A DNA stretch of 5,901 nucleotides from Acidobacteriota bacterium (lineage in GTDB: Bacteria; Acidobacteriota; Thermoanaerobaculia; UBA5066). The notes below the pieces were generated by a model. That model searched no databases, was not told the DNA's origin, and saw only the letters and a list, made by a program, of their open reading frames with translations. This document shows, piece by piece, positions 1 through 4,788 of the stretch. The position numbers and the translations under genes were made by a program. The stretch lies in contig JAEUQS010000735.1 in the NCBI GenBank assembly GCA_016789625.1, forward strand, positions 1 to 5,901, given 5' to 3'. Numbering within the stretch: the first letter of the stretch is position 1; each line of letters begins with the position of its first letter.

Positions 1-905
1 TCCTTGATCTCGTTCAGGCTCTTGCGACCGAAGTTCTTGGTCTCGAGCATGTCCTTCTCCGTGCGCTGCACGAGCTCGCGGAGAGAACGGATGCCGGCGT
101 TCTTGAGGCAGTTGGCGCTGCGCACGGAGAGCTCGAGCTCCTCGACGTTGGTGTCGAGAAGGGCGTCCAGCTCGCTCTGCCCGAGCTCCGAGCCCGCCGC
201 CGAGCCCGACTCCTCGGTCTCGACGTTCACGAAGATGGCGAGGTGCTCGCGGAGGAGCACCGCGGCCACACCCACCGCGTCGCGCGGGGTGATGGTGCCG
301 TTCGTCCAGACCTCGATGACGAGCTTGTCGTAGTCCGTCGCCTGGCCGACGCGCGCGGCCTCGACGTGGTAGTTCACCCGGCGCACGGGCGAGTGAGCGG
401 AGTCCAGGGGGATCGTCCCGATGGGAGCTTCCGGATCGAAGTTGCGATCGGCGGGCACGTAGCCGCGACCCTTGTTCACCGTCGCTTCGAGGCGCAGGCG
501 GCCGCCGTCGGCGAGCGTCGCGATGGGGGCGTCGGCATTCAGGATCTCGACCTGCGCGTCGTCGTCGAACGCGTCGGCGGTGACGACACCCTTGGCCTTG
601 GTGTCGAGGACGATCGTGCGCGGGCCGTCGCCGTGGAGGCGGATCGCGAGCGACTTGAGGTTGAGGATGACGTCGGTGACGTCCTCGACGACGCCGGGCA
701 TCGCCGTGAACTCGTGCTCGACGCCCTCGATCTTCACGGCCGTGATGGCCGCGCCTTCGATGGACGAGAGCAGGACGCGCCGGAGCGCGTTCCCGATGGA
801 GGTGCCCCAGCCGCGCTCGAGCGGCTGAGCCGTGAACTTGCCGTAGTTCCCCTTCTCCTCGTCGATTTCGAGTCGGTTGGGGCGCTGAAAGCCTTTCCAG
901 AGCAT
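1..905 (-). CDS. rpoA: DNA-directed RNA polymerase alpha subunit, 3' end cut off by window
   Basis: The alpha subunit dimerises to nucleate assembly of beta and beta', and its C-terminal domain contacts UP-element DNA and activators. The frame opens at an ATG (903-905) and stays open to the window edge, giving 301 residues; the family is usually about 330-345, so roughly 30-40 are missing. The N-terminal domain begins MLWKGFQRP and carries the assembly motif IGNALRRVLLSSIEG (residues 37-51) and NKGRGYVPADRNF (144-156). A flexible acidic linker lies at about 229-246. The C-terminal domain starts near 250 and keeps the DNA-contact residues known from E. coli: R262, N265 and C266 in VRSANCLK, and G293, K295, S296 and E299 in NFGRKSLNEI. 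An SD sequence GAGGAGA (911-917) sits 5 nt before the ATG, fixing the start. It follows rpsD after a 177-bp structured gap. The call is essentially certain. Confidence 0.98.
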   Translation of the reverse strand, partial: MLWKGFQRPNRLEIDEEKGNYGKFTAQPLERGWGTSIGNALRRVLLSSIEGAAITAVKIEGVEHEFTAMPGVVEDVTDVILNLKSLAIRLHGDGPRTIVLDTKAKGVVTADAFDDDAQVEILNADAPIATLADGGRLRLEATVNKGRGYVPADRNFDPEAPIGTIPLDSAHSPVRRVNYHVEAARVGQATDYDKLVIEVWTNGTITPRDAVGVAAVLLREHLAIFVNVETEESGSAAGSELGQSELDALLDTNVEELELSVRSANCLKNAGIRSLRELVQRTEKDMLETKNFGRKSLNEIK

Positions 906-1082
906 CGTTTTCTCCTCGAGACCTGCGACTTACCCGCTGAGCGGCGCGCTCGGTTCTCATTCCGGGGAACCTTCCACCCTGGGAAGGGGCGGGGGGAATC
1001 CGCGACGTATTTTCCCGATGGCCCATTTGGCGCGAAGCGCCGGAGCGGAAGGGCCAGGGAAACCCATAACTGGGTTTCCCGG
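906..1082 (-). promoter_or_regulatory. 177-bp structured rpsD-rpoA spacer with competing RNA stems
   Basis: This gap is long for an alpha operon. In the minus-strand RNA, a perfect 10-bp hairpin (arms 1071-1080 and 1057-1066, loop 1067-1070) starts 2 nt after the rpsD stop. Its 3' arm plus the adjoining TGGCCC (1051-1056) can instead pair with 1019-1024 (6 bp) and 1011-1016 (6 bp, after a 2-nt bulge at 1017-1018). That alternative stem encloses a small GGCGC/GCGCC hairpin (1029-1041). The two pairings exclude each other. A further 6-bp stem is at 970-975/982-987. No stem is followed by a T run, and I see no convincing -35/-10 pair. Possible roles are RNA processing, transcript stability or attenuation. 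The pairings are read directly; the function is unknown. Confidence 0.5.
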
Positions 1083-1709
1083 TTACTTCGAGTAGAGCTC
1101 GACGATCAGCTTCTCGTTGATCACGAGAGGAACGTGCTCGCGCTTGGGCCTCGAGAGGACCTTGCCGGTGAAGTCCGTCGCGTTGAGCTCGAGCCAGGCG
1201 GGAACGCCGCGGCCCTTGGCCGTCTCGACGGCGCTCGCGATGAGCGGGTTCTTCTGGCTCTTCTCCTTGACGGCGACGGTCGCGCCCGCGTCGACGAGGT
1301 AGCTCGGAATGTTCACCTTCTTGCCATTCACACGCACGTGGCCATGCCGAACCAGCTGGCGGGCCTGGGCGCGCGACGCGGCGAAGCCGAGCCGGTGGAC
1401 GACGTTGTCGAGGCGGCGCTCGAGGAGGGAGAGCAGGTTCTCGCCCGTGACGCCGCGCATGCGCTCGGCCGCTTCGAACGTCAGCCGGAACTGGGTCTCG
1501 AGGAGACCGTAGAACCTCTTGAGCTTCTGCTTCTCACGGAGCTGGATGCCGTAGCCCAGGATCTTCGAACGGCGCTTGCCGTGCTGACCGGGCGGGAAGT
1601 TGCGGCGCTCGATGGCGCACTTGTTCGTGAAGCAGCGGTCCCCCTTGAGGAACAGCTTCATCGCTTCGCGCCGGCACAGGCGACAGACGGATTCGCGGTA
1701 ACGAGCCAA
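1083..1709 (-). CDS. rpsD: 30S ribosomal protein S4, zinc-binding type, TTG start
   Basis: S4 is a primary 16S rRNA binder that nucleates assembly of the 30S body, and in several bacteria it is also a translational repressor of its own operon. The 208-residue product matches the usual family length of about 200-209. An N-terminal zinc knuckle of four cysteines (C9, C12, C26, C31) has the spacing known from Thermus S4, so this is the zinc-binding form. NFPPGQHG (37-44) follows. The S4 RNA-binding fold spans about 98-160, from RRLDNVVHRLGF to the valine-rich end of the motif. The start is a TTG (1707-1709): it gives the canonical MARYR N-terminus, and an AGGAG sequence (1715-1719) lies 5 nt upstream, while the next ATG is only at residue 17, beyond two zinc cysteines. 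The stop is TAA. It has a 246-bp structured leader after rpsK and is followed by rpoA. Confidence 0.98.
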   Translation of the reverse strand: MARYRESVCRLCRREAMKLFLKGDRCFTNKCAIERRNFPPGQHGKRRSKILGYGIQLREKQKLKRFYGLLETQFRLTFEAAERMRGVTGENLLSLLERRLDNVVHRLGFAASRAQARQLVRHGHVRVNGKKVNIPSYLVDAGATVAVKEKSQKNPLIASAVETAKGRGVPAWLELNATDFTGKVLSRPKREHVPLVINEKLIVELYSK

Positions 1710-1714
1710 AGGAA

Positions 1715-1719
1715 CTCCT
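1715..1719 (-). promoter_or_regulatory. Shine-Dalgarno sequence deciding the TTG start of rpsD
   Basis: AGGAG on the minus strand with a 5-nt spacer to TTG at 1707-1709. The other complete genes here start with ATG, so the site and its spacing are the main evidence, together with the protein N-terminus, that translation starts at this rarer codon. Confidence 0.85.
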
Positions 1720-1793
1720 GACGTGCGCCAAACCCGTCACTGCGATCTCGTCCTTCGTCCCGGCCCGGGTCAGGCGGAAGCCGGTTTACGGAC

Positions 1794-1814
1794 GCCCGGC
1801 CCCAACGGCCGGGC
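1794..1814 (-). repeat. 8-bp perfect GC-rich hairpin in rpsD leader
   Basis: GCCCGGCC (1794-1801) and its reverse complement (1807-1814) flank a 5-nt loop. It lies about 85 bp upstream of the rpsD start, downstream (in the transcript) of the larger 1821-1854 hairpin. No T run follows, so it does not look like an intrinsic terminator. It could be part of a folded leader that S4 recognises, but nothing in the sequence proves that. Confidence 0.5.
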
Positions 1815-1820
1815 CCTTCG

Positions 1821-1854
1821 CCCGGGAGGAGCCTCATCGAAGGAGGCTCCCGGG
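1821..1854 (-). repeat. Large GC-rich stem-loop in rpsD leader
   Basis: GGAGCCTC (1828-1835) pairs with GAGGCTCC (1843-1850) around a 7-nt loop. Alternatively, CCCGGG (1821-1826) pairs with CCCGGG (1849-1854) and the inner AGCCTC/GAGGCT pairs with a 3-nt bulge at 1827-1829. An 8-bp direct repeat, CGGGTGAG, adjoins it (1851-1858 and 1862-1869). Another small stem, GCGGC/GCCGC, is at 1888-1892/1897-1901. The following transcript is GC-rich without a T run, so termination is unlikely. Together with the flanking hairpins, these fill most of the 246-bp gap between rpsK and rpsD. Confidence 0.55.
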
Positions 1855-1914
1855 TGAGGGTCGGGTGAGCCCTGCGGGCCCTCCCCTGCGGCTGGGGCCG
1901 CGTGGTCCCAGGCG

Positions 1915-1948
1915 CGAAAACCGGGGAGTCTCTCGACTGCCCCGGTTC
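1915..1948 (-). terminator. Terminator-like hairpin after rpsK
   Basis: Beginning 8 nt past the rpsK TAG, the minus strand has an 8-bp stem (1940-1947 with 1919-1926). It is continued by a further 4 bp (1935-1938 with 1927-1930), separated by one bulged G (1939), around a 4-nt loop. TTTT (1917-1920) lies at the 3' side, but two of these bases are in the stem and CGCG follows, so the U tract is short. It may be a partial terminator or attenuator reducing read-through into rpsD-rpoA, or an RNA stability or processing element. No clear promoter follows in the gap, so full termination would be surprising. Confidence 0.4.
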
Positions 1949-1955
1949 GGGATCC

Positions 1956-2351
1956 CTAGACGCGCCGGCGCTTGCGCGGGCGGCAGCCGTTGTGGGGGAT
2001 CGGGGTCGTGTCCTTGATGGAGCGGATGTCGAGACCCGCCGCCGCAAGCGCGCGAATCGCGCTCTCGCGGCCCGCGCCGGGGCCCTTCACGCGCACGTCG
2101 AGGCTGCGAACACCATGCTCCTGGGCGAGCTGCGCCGCGTTGCCGGCGGCCAGCTGGGCCGCGAACGGCGTGCCCTTGCGCGAGCCCTTGAACCCGATGC
2201 GTCCCGCCGACGACCAGGCGACCACGCTCCCCATGGGATCGGTGATCGACACGATCGTGTTGTTGAACGAGGCCTGCACGGTCGCGAGAGCGTGCGGGAC
2301 GTTCTTCTTTTCCTTTTTCGGGCCCTTTTTCTTGCCCTTCGCCTCGGCCAT
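1956..2351 (-). CDS. rpsK: 30S ribosomal protein S11
   Basis: S11 sits on the platform of the 30S subunit near the 3' end of 16S rRNA and the E-site mRNA path. The 131-residue product matches the usual length of about 125-132. It opens with a lysine-rich basic stretch (residues 5-16), followed by the S11 core: VQASFNNTIVSITD (25-38), SAGRIGFKGSRKGTPFAAQ (48-66) and VKGPGAGRESAIRAL (88-102). The conserved C-terminus DTTPIPHNGCRPRKRRRV (114-131) contains N121-G122, equivalent to the Asn in E. coli S11 that is known to convert to isoaspartate. The ATG (2349-2351) has SD AAGGA (2356-2360) 4 nt upstream, and the stop is TAG. It lies 65 bp after rpsM, with two hairpins in that gap, and is followed by a terminator-like hairpin. 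The identification is unambiguous. Confidence 0.99.
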   Translation of the reverse strand: MAEAKGKKKGPKKEKKNVPHALATVQASFNNTIVSITDPMGSVVAWSSAGRIGFKGSRKGTPFAAQLAAGNAAQLAQEHGVRSLDVRVKGPGAGRESAIRALAAAGLDIRSIKDTTPIPHNGCRPRKRRRV

Positions 2352-2365
2352 GTCTTCCTTCCGTA

Positions 2366-2410
2366 GAGCGGCGTACCGCTCGGCCCCCGATCAGTTCAGT
2401 GACCGGGGGC
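2366..2410 (-). repeat. Two tandem hairpins in the rpsM-rpsK spacer
   Basis: In the minus-strand transcript the first hairpin pairs 2404-2410 with 2383-2389 (GCCCCCG/CGGGGGC, 7 bp). After a one-base mismatch on each side, 3 bp (2400-2402 with 2391-2393) close a 6-nt loop. One base later a second hairpin, GAGCGG/CCGCTC (2376-2381 with 2366-2371), has a 4-nt loop. The rpsK SD begins about 6 nt further on. Neither stem is followed by T residues. They could protect or process mRNA or tune S11 initiation. The pairing is plain; its role is not. Confidence 0.5.
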
Positions 2411-2416
2411 AGGTGA

Positions 2417-2800
2417 TCACTTCTTCGTCGCCTTTTTCTTGCCGGCAACGGCGCCCTTGCGGGGGCCCTTGCGCGTGCGCGCGTTGGTGTTCGTGCGCTG
2501 GCCACGGACGGGTAGGCCGCGGCGGTGGCGAATGCCGCGGTAACACCCGATGTCCATGAGCCGCTTGATGTCCTGGGAGACGTCCTTGCGGAGGTCGCCC
2601 TCGACCTTGTATTCGTCCTGGATGGTCTTACGGATCCGGGCGACTTCGTCTTCCGAGAGATCCTTGACGCGGGTGTGCTTGTCCACCTTGGCGGTCTCGA
2701 GGATCTTGGCCGAGTTGGGACGTCCGATCCCGAAGATGTACGTCAGCCCGATCTCCACCCTCTTGGCCGGGGGCAGATCGACGCCTGCGATGCGAGCCAT
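2417..2800 (-). CDS. rpsM: 30S ribosomal protein S13
   Basis: S13 occupies the head of the 30S subunit, forms bridges to the 50S subunit and contacts the P-site tRNA through its basic tail. The 127-residue product is at the upper end of the usual 118-127. It starts MARIAGVDLPPAKRVEIGLTYI and carries the helix-hairpin region GIGRPNSAKIL (24-34) and the signature GLPVRGQRTNTNARTRKG (95-112). It ends in a lysine-rich tail, KKKATKK (121-127). The ATG (2798-2800) has SD AGGAG (2806-2810) 5 nt upstream, and the stop is TGA. It is 18 bp downstream of rpmJ, so the two are surely co-transcribed. In E. coli, S4 represses the alpha operon at the rpsM start. Here the upstream gap is too short to hold a complete structured target unless rpmJ coding sequence takes part. 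Confidence 0.99.
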   Translation of the reverse strand: MARIAGVDLPPAKRVEIGLTYIFGIGRPNSAKILETAKVDKHTRVKDLSEDEVARIRKTIQDEYKVEGDLRKDVSQDIKRLMDIGCYRGIRHRRGLPVRGQRTNTNARTRKGPRKGAVAGKKKATKK

Positions 2801-2818
2801 TCCTACTCCTGTTTCCTA

Positions 2819-2932
2819 TCAGCCCTGGCGCTGCTTGTGCTTCGGGTTGTCGCAGATGACCCGCACCACACCGGCGCGCCGGATCACCTTGCACTTGACG
2901 CAGATCTTCTTGACGGACGTACGAACCTTCAT
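2819..2932 (-). CDS. rpmJ: 50S ribosomal protein L36, zinc-binding type
   Basis: L36 is the smallest 50S protein; it binds 23S rRNA near the L7/L12 stalk base and stabilises the fold. This short frame encodes 37 residues, starting MKVRTSVKKIC and ending PKHKQRQG, the standard L36 pattern and length (37-38). The zinc ligands are C11, C14, C27 and H32 (CX2C-X12-C-X4-H), so this is the zinc-binding form. The rest is very basic, as expected. The ATG (2930-2932) has SD GAGG (2938-2941) 5 nt upstream, and the TGA (2819-2821) ends 18 bp before rpsM. It is separated from infA by a 120-bp structured gap, unlike the tight genes upstream. The call is certain despite the small size. Confidence 0.98.
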   Translation of the reverse strand: MKVRTSVKKICVKCKVIRRAGVVRVICDNPKHKQRQG

Positions 2933-2949
2933 GGTGACCTCAAAATGCC

Positions 2950-2984
2950 CCGGAAGCTGAACGTTATTCAGCCCCGGACGGGGC
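2950..2984 (-). repeat. Overlapping alternative hairpins upstream of rpmJ
   Basis: One hairpin pairs GCCCC (2980-2984 with 2971-2975) around a 4-nt loop. A second pairs GCTGAA/TTCAGC (2967-2972 with 2956-2961) around a 5-nt loop and is extended by CCGG/CCGG (2974-2977 with 2950-2953). Both use bases 2971-2975, so only one can form at a time. The second ends 8 nt before the rpmJ SD and is followed by GGCATTTTG. This could be a small attenuator or a translation-tuning element for L36. The exclusivity is seen directly; the regulation is inference. Confidence 0.4.
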
Positions 2985-2994
2985 GGAATCGGGG

Positions 2995-3000
2995 ATTGTA
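2995..3000 (-). promoter_or_regulatory. Possible -10 element upstream of rpmJ
   Basis: TACAAT on the minus strand differs from TATAAT at one base and stands out in this GC-rich DNA, 62 bp upstream of the rpmJ start. There is no recognisable -35: the hexamer at 17-bp spacing is GCGTCC. There is also no extended TG. If real, it would give rpmJ-rpsM-rpsK and later genes their own internal promoter, as expected at the spc/alpha boundary. The evidence is weak. Confidence 0.22.
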
Positions 3001-3003
3001 GCC

Positions 3004-3043
3004 GAAAATCAGCGCCCGGACGCGTCCCCGGCCCGGAGGGCTG
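3004..3043 (-). terminator. Weak terminator-like imperfect stem after infA
   Basis: CAGC (3040-3043) pairs with GCTG (3010-3013), and inside it CCGG (3033-3036) pairs with CCGG (3016-3019), around a GC-rich centre holding the palindrome GGACGCGTCC. ATTTTC (3004-3009) follows in the transcript. The stem is interrupted and the T run is only four bases, so at best it causes partial termination. Its position, 9 nt after the infA stop and just before a TACAAT, makes it a candidate operon boundary. Confidence 0.25.
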
Positions 3044-3052
3044 AAGAAAAAC

Positions 3053-3271
3053 TCACTTGTACCGGTAGATGATCCGACCACGCGTCAGATCGTACGGGCT
3101 GAGCTCGACGAGCACCTTGTCCCCCGGGAGGATCCGGATGAAGTGCTTGCGCATCTTTCCGGAGATGTGCGCGAGGACCTGATGCTTGTTCTCGAGCTCG
3201 ACCTTGAACATGGCGTTCGGCAGCGGTTCGATGACCGTCGCCGTGATTTCGATGGCGTCTTCCTTCGACAT
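3053..3271 (-). CDS. infA: Translation initiation factor IF-1
   Basis: IF-1 binds the ribosomal A site during initiation, blocks tRNA entry there and supports IF-2 and IF-3. The product is 72 residues, the standard length, and is a single OB fold (S1-like). It starts MSKEDAIEITATVIEPLPNA and shows the family's hallmark MFKVELENKHQVLAHISGKM (residues 21-40), RILPGDKVLVELSPYDLTRG (46-65) and a C-terminus RIIYRYK. The ATG (3269-3271) is preceded by AAGGA (3275-3279) with a 3-nt spacer; the stop is TGA. It begins 17 bp after the map stop and is clearly co-transcribed with map. The same frame happens to stay open far upstream through map, but those codons do not look like protein. Confidence 0.99.
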   Translation of the reverse strand: MSKEDAIEITATVIEPLPNAMFKVELENKHQVLAHISGKMRKHFIRILPGDKVLVELSPYDLTRGRIIYRYK

Positions 3272-3288
3272 TGATCCTTCCGTTCGAT

Positions 3289-4194
3289 TCAGGCGACGGC
3301 CGTGCGGGAAGCCGATGCGCTTGCCGCGACGCCGGGAGAAGGCGATGCAGCGCTCGAGGGCACGGCATGCTGGGGCGTCGCGCTGGCAGCGACAGGATAC
3401 TCGGATAGGGCCGGAGCGCCCGGAACGAGGCGGCCCTCGGCGTAGCGGCCGAAGCCCAGGACGACGGGGCCGTGCGCCGTCGCAACGACCGTGTGCTCGA
3501 AATGAGCGGAGAGCTTGCCGTCCTTCGTGCGGACCGTCCAGCCGTCCCGGTCCATGTTCACCTGGGACGTTCCCAGGTTGAACATGGGCTCGATGGCGAG
3601 CGTCATCCCTTCGCGGATGATGGTGCCCTTGCCACCGGGTCCGTAGTTGGGAACCTGGGGCTCCTCGTGCATCGCGGTACCGATTCCGTGGCCGACGAAC
3701 TCGCGCACGACGCCGTAGCCCTTTCGCCGGGCGACCGACTCGACGGCGGCTCCGATGTCCCCGATGCGGCCCCCGACCTGGACGGCCTCGACACCGGCGC
3801 ACAGACCGGCGTGGGTGAGCCGCAGGAGCTCTTCGGCCTCGGCGCCGACCGGCCCGACCGCGATGCTCCGTGCCGCGTCCGCGTAGTAACCCTCGATGAT
3901 CGCGCCGAGATCCAGGCCGATGACGTCACCGGACCGGATCTTCCGGCGGGTCGTCGGGATGCCGTGCACGACCTCGTCGTTGATCGAGATACAGAGCGTC
4001 TTGGGATAGTTGCGGTACCCAGGAAAAGCGGCCTTGCCGCCGCGGGACTTGATTCCCTGCGCGGCGACGCGGTCGATGTCCTCCGTGGTGGCGCCCGGCA
4101 CGCACGCCAGGACGCACTCGGCGAGCGCTTCCTGCACGATGAGAGCCGCCCGCTCCATGCGGAGGATCTCCGATCGGCCCTTGCACGTGATCAT
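3289..4194 (-). CDS. map: Type I methionine aminopeptidase with C-terminal tail
   Basis: Cytosolic metallo-enzyme that removes the initiator methionine from new proteins at the ribosome exit. The pita-bread fold is complete: H77 (VVHGIP), the five metal ligands D95, D106, H169, E202 and E233, and H176, each offset by two from E. coli H79, D97, D108, H171, E204, E235 and H178. It is 301 residues, against the usual 250-265. After the normal core end near residue 248 comes a tail of about 50 residues rich in Ala, Ser and Pro (VAASATPQHAVPSSAASPSP at 268-287). All three minus-strand frames are open here, so a single frameshift does not reveal a shorter, normal end. The ATG (4192-4194) lies 11 bp after adk, and AGGA (4204-4207) overlaps the adk stop. 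The enzyme call is certain; whether the tail is functional is unknown. Confidence 0.97.
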   Translation of the reverse strand: MITCKGRSEILRMERAALIVQEALAECVLACVPGATTEDIDRVAAQGIKSRGGKAAFPGYRNYPKTLCISINDEVVHGIPTTRRKIRSGDVIGLDLGAIIEGYYADAARSIAVGPVGAEAEELLRLTHAGLCAGVEAVQVGGRIGDIGAAVESVARRKGYGVVREFVGHGIGTAMHEEPQVPNYGPGGKGTIIREGMTLAIEPMFNLGTSQVNMDRDGWTVRTKDGKLSAHFEHTVVATAHGPVVLGFGRYAEGRLVPGAPALSEYPVAASATPQHAVPSSAASPSPGVAASASASRTAVA

Positions 4195-4205
4195 CTGAGC
4201 CGGTC

Positions 4206-4781
4206 CTACGAGCGTCCGCTCGCCACGCGGCGGACGTCCTCCGCGACCTCGTCGACGCCGCGGTTGCCGTCGATCGTGACGAGAAGGCCGGCAGCCTCGT
4301 AGTGACGGGCGAGCGGAGCCGTCTTCTCCCGGTAGACGCGGAGGCGTTCGCGAACGGCATCCTGAGTGTCGTCGGCCCGGCCTTCGAGCTCGGCCCGCTT
4401 CAGGATCCGGCCGGTGATGACCTCGTCGGGCACGTCGATGAAGAGGACGGCGGAGATCCCGCTTCCCGTCGACGCGAGGAGGCCTTCGAGAGCCTCGGCC
4501 TGGGGAAGCGTGCGAGGGTAGCCGTCGAACAGCGCTCCCCCGGCGGCATCCTCCATGAGGAGACGGTCCTTCAGCATCGCCGTGACGAGATCGTCGGGCA
4601 CGAGAGCGCCCGACTCCATGATGGGCTTGGCGGTCTTCCCCAGCTCGGTTCCCCGGGACACGTGGTCTCGCAGGAGGTCGCCCGTCGAGATCTGGGGGAC
4701 ACCCAGGGTGTTCGCGAGGCGCGAAGCCTGGGTGCCCTTGCCCGAGCCCGGGGGTCCGAAGAAGACGAGGTAGACGGGCAT
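4206..4781 (-). CDS. adk: Adenylate kinase, short-LID form
   Basis: Catalyses ATP + AMP to 2 ADP in the cytosol and sets the adenylate energy charge. It has 191 residues. The P-loop is GPPGSGKGT (9-17). The AMP-binding region is STGDLLR (32-38, with R38), and FDGYPRT (85-91, with R90) follows. R125, K128 and R129 precede the LID. The LID (about 130-140) is short and has no cysteine zinc motif, unlike the long-LID enzymes of about 214 residues such as that of E. coli; short forms are common in several phyla. Arg-rich RERLRVYREKT (144-154) supplies catalytic arginines. The ATG (4779-4781) is 7 bp after the secY stop. AGGGGA (4792-4797) inside the secY end may serve as SD with a 10-nt spacer, suggesting translational coupling. 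The stop is TAG. Confidence 0.99.
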   Translation of the reverse strand: MPVYLVFFGPPGSGKGTQASRLANTLGVPQISTGDLLRDHVSRGTELGKTAKPIMESGALVPDDLVTAMLKDRLLMEDAAGGALFDGYPRTLPQAEALEGLLASTGSGISAVLFIDVPDEVITGRILKRAELEGRADDTQDAVRERLRVYREKTAPLARHYEAAGLLVTIDGNRGVDEVAEDVRRVASGRS

Positions 4782-4788
4782 TCCCGGA

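Noticed and set aside
906..1082. Dedicated promoter for rpoA
   Set aside because: I looked on the minus strand for a -35/-10 pair. AAAATACG near 1010 is the only AT-rich patch and has no matching -35, so I do not call one.
243..1721. 492-codon open frame on the plus strand, antisense to rpoA, the spacer and rpsD
   Set aside because: The protein is Arg/Asp/Val-rich without a recognisable domain. The opposite strand encodes clear rpoA and rpsD, and long antisense frames are expected opposite GC-rich genes with strong third-position bias.
3053..3802. Continuous frame from inside map into infA, suggesting a Map-IF1 fusion or N-terminally extended IF-1
   Set aside because: The upstream part is Arg/Gly-rich shadow sequence out of frame with the intact map gene. 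The IF-1 start at 3271 has its own SD and gives exactly the standard 72 residues.
3472..4302. 276-codon plus-strand frame opposite map
   Set aside because: It is antisense to the well-supported map and adk genes, has no recognisable motifs and no supporting SD, and matches the expected shadow pattern.
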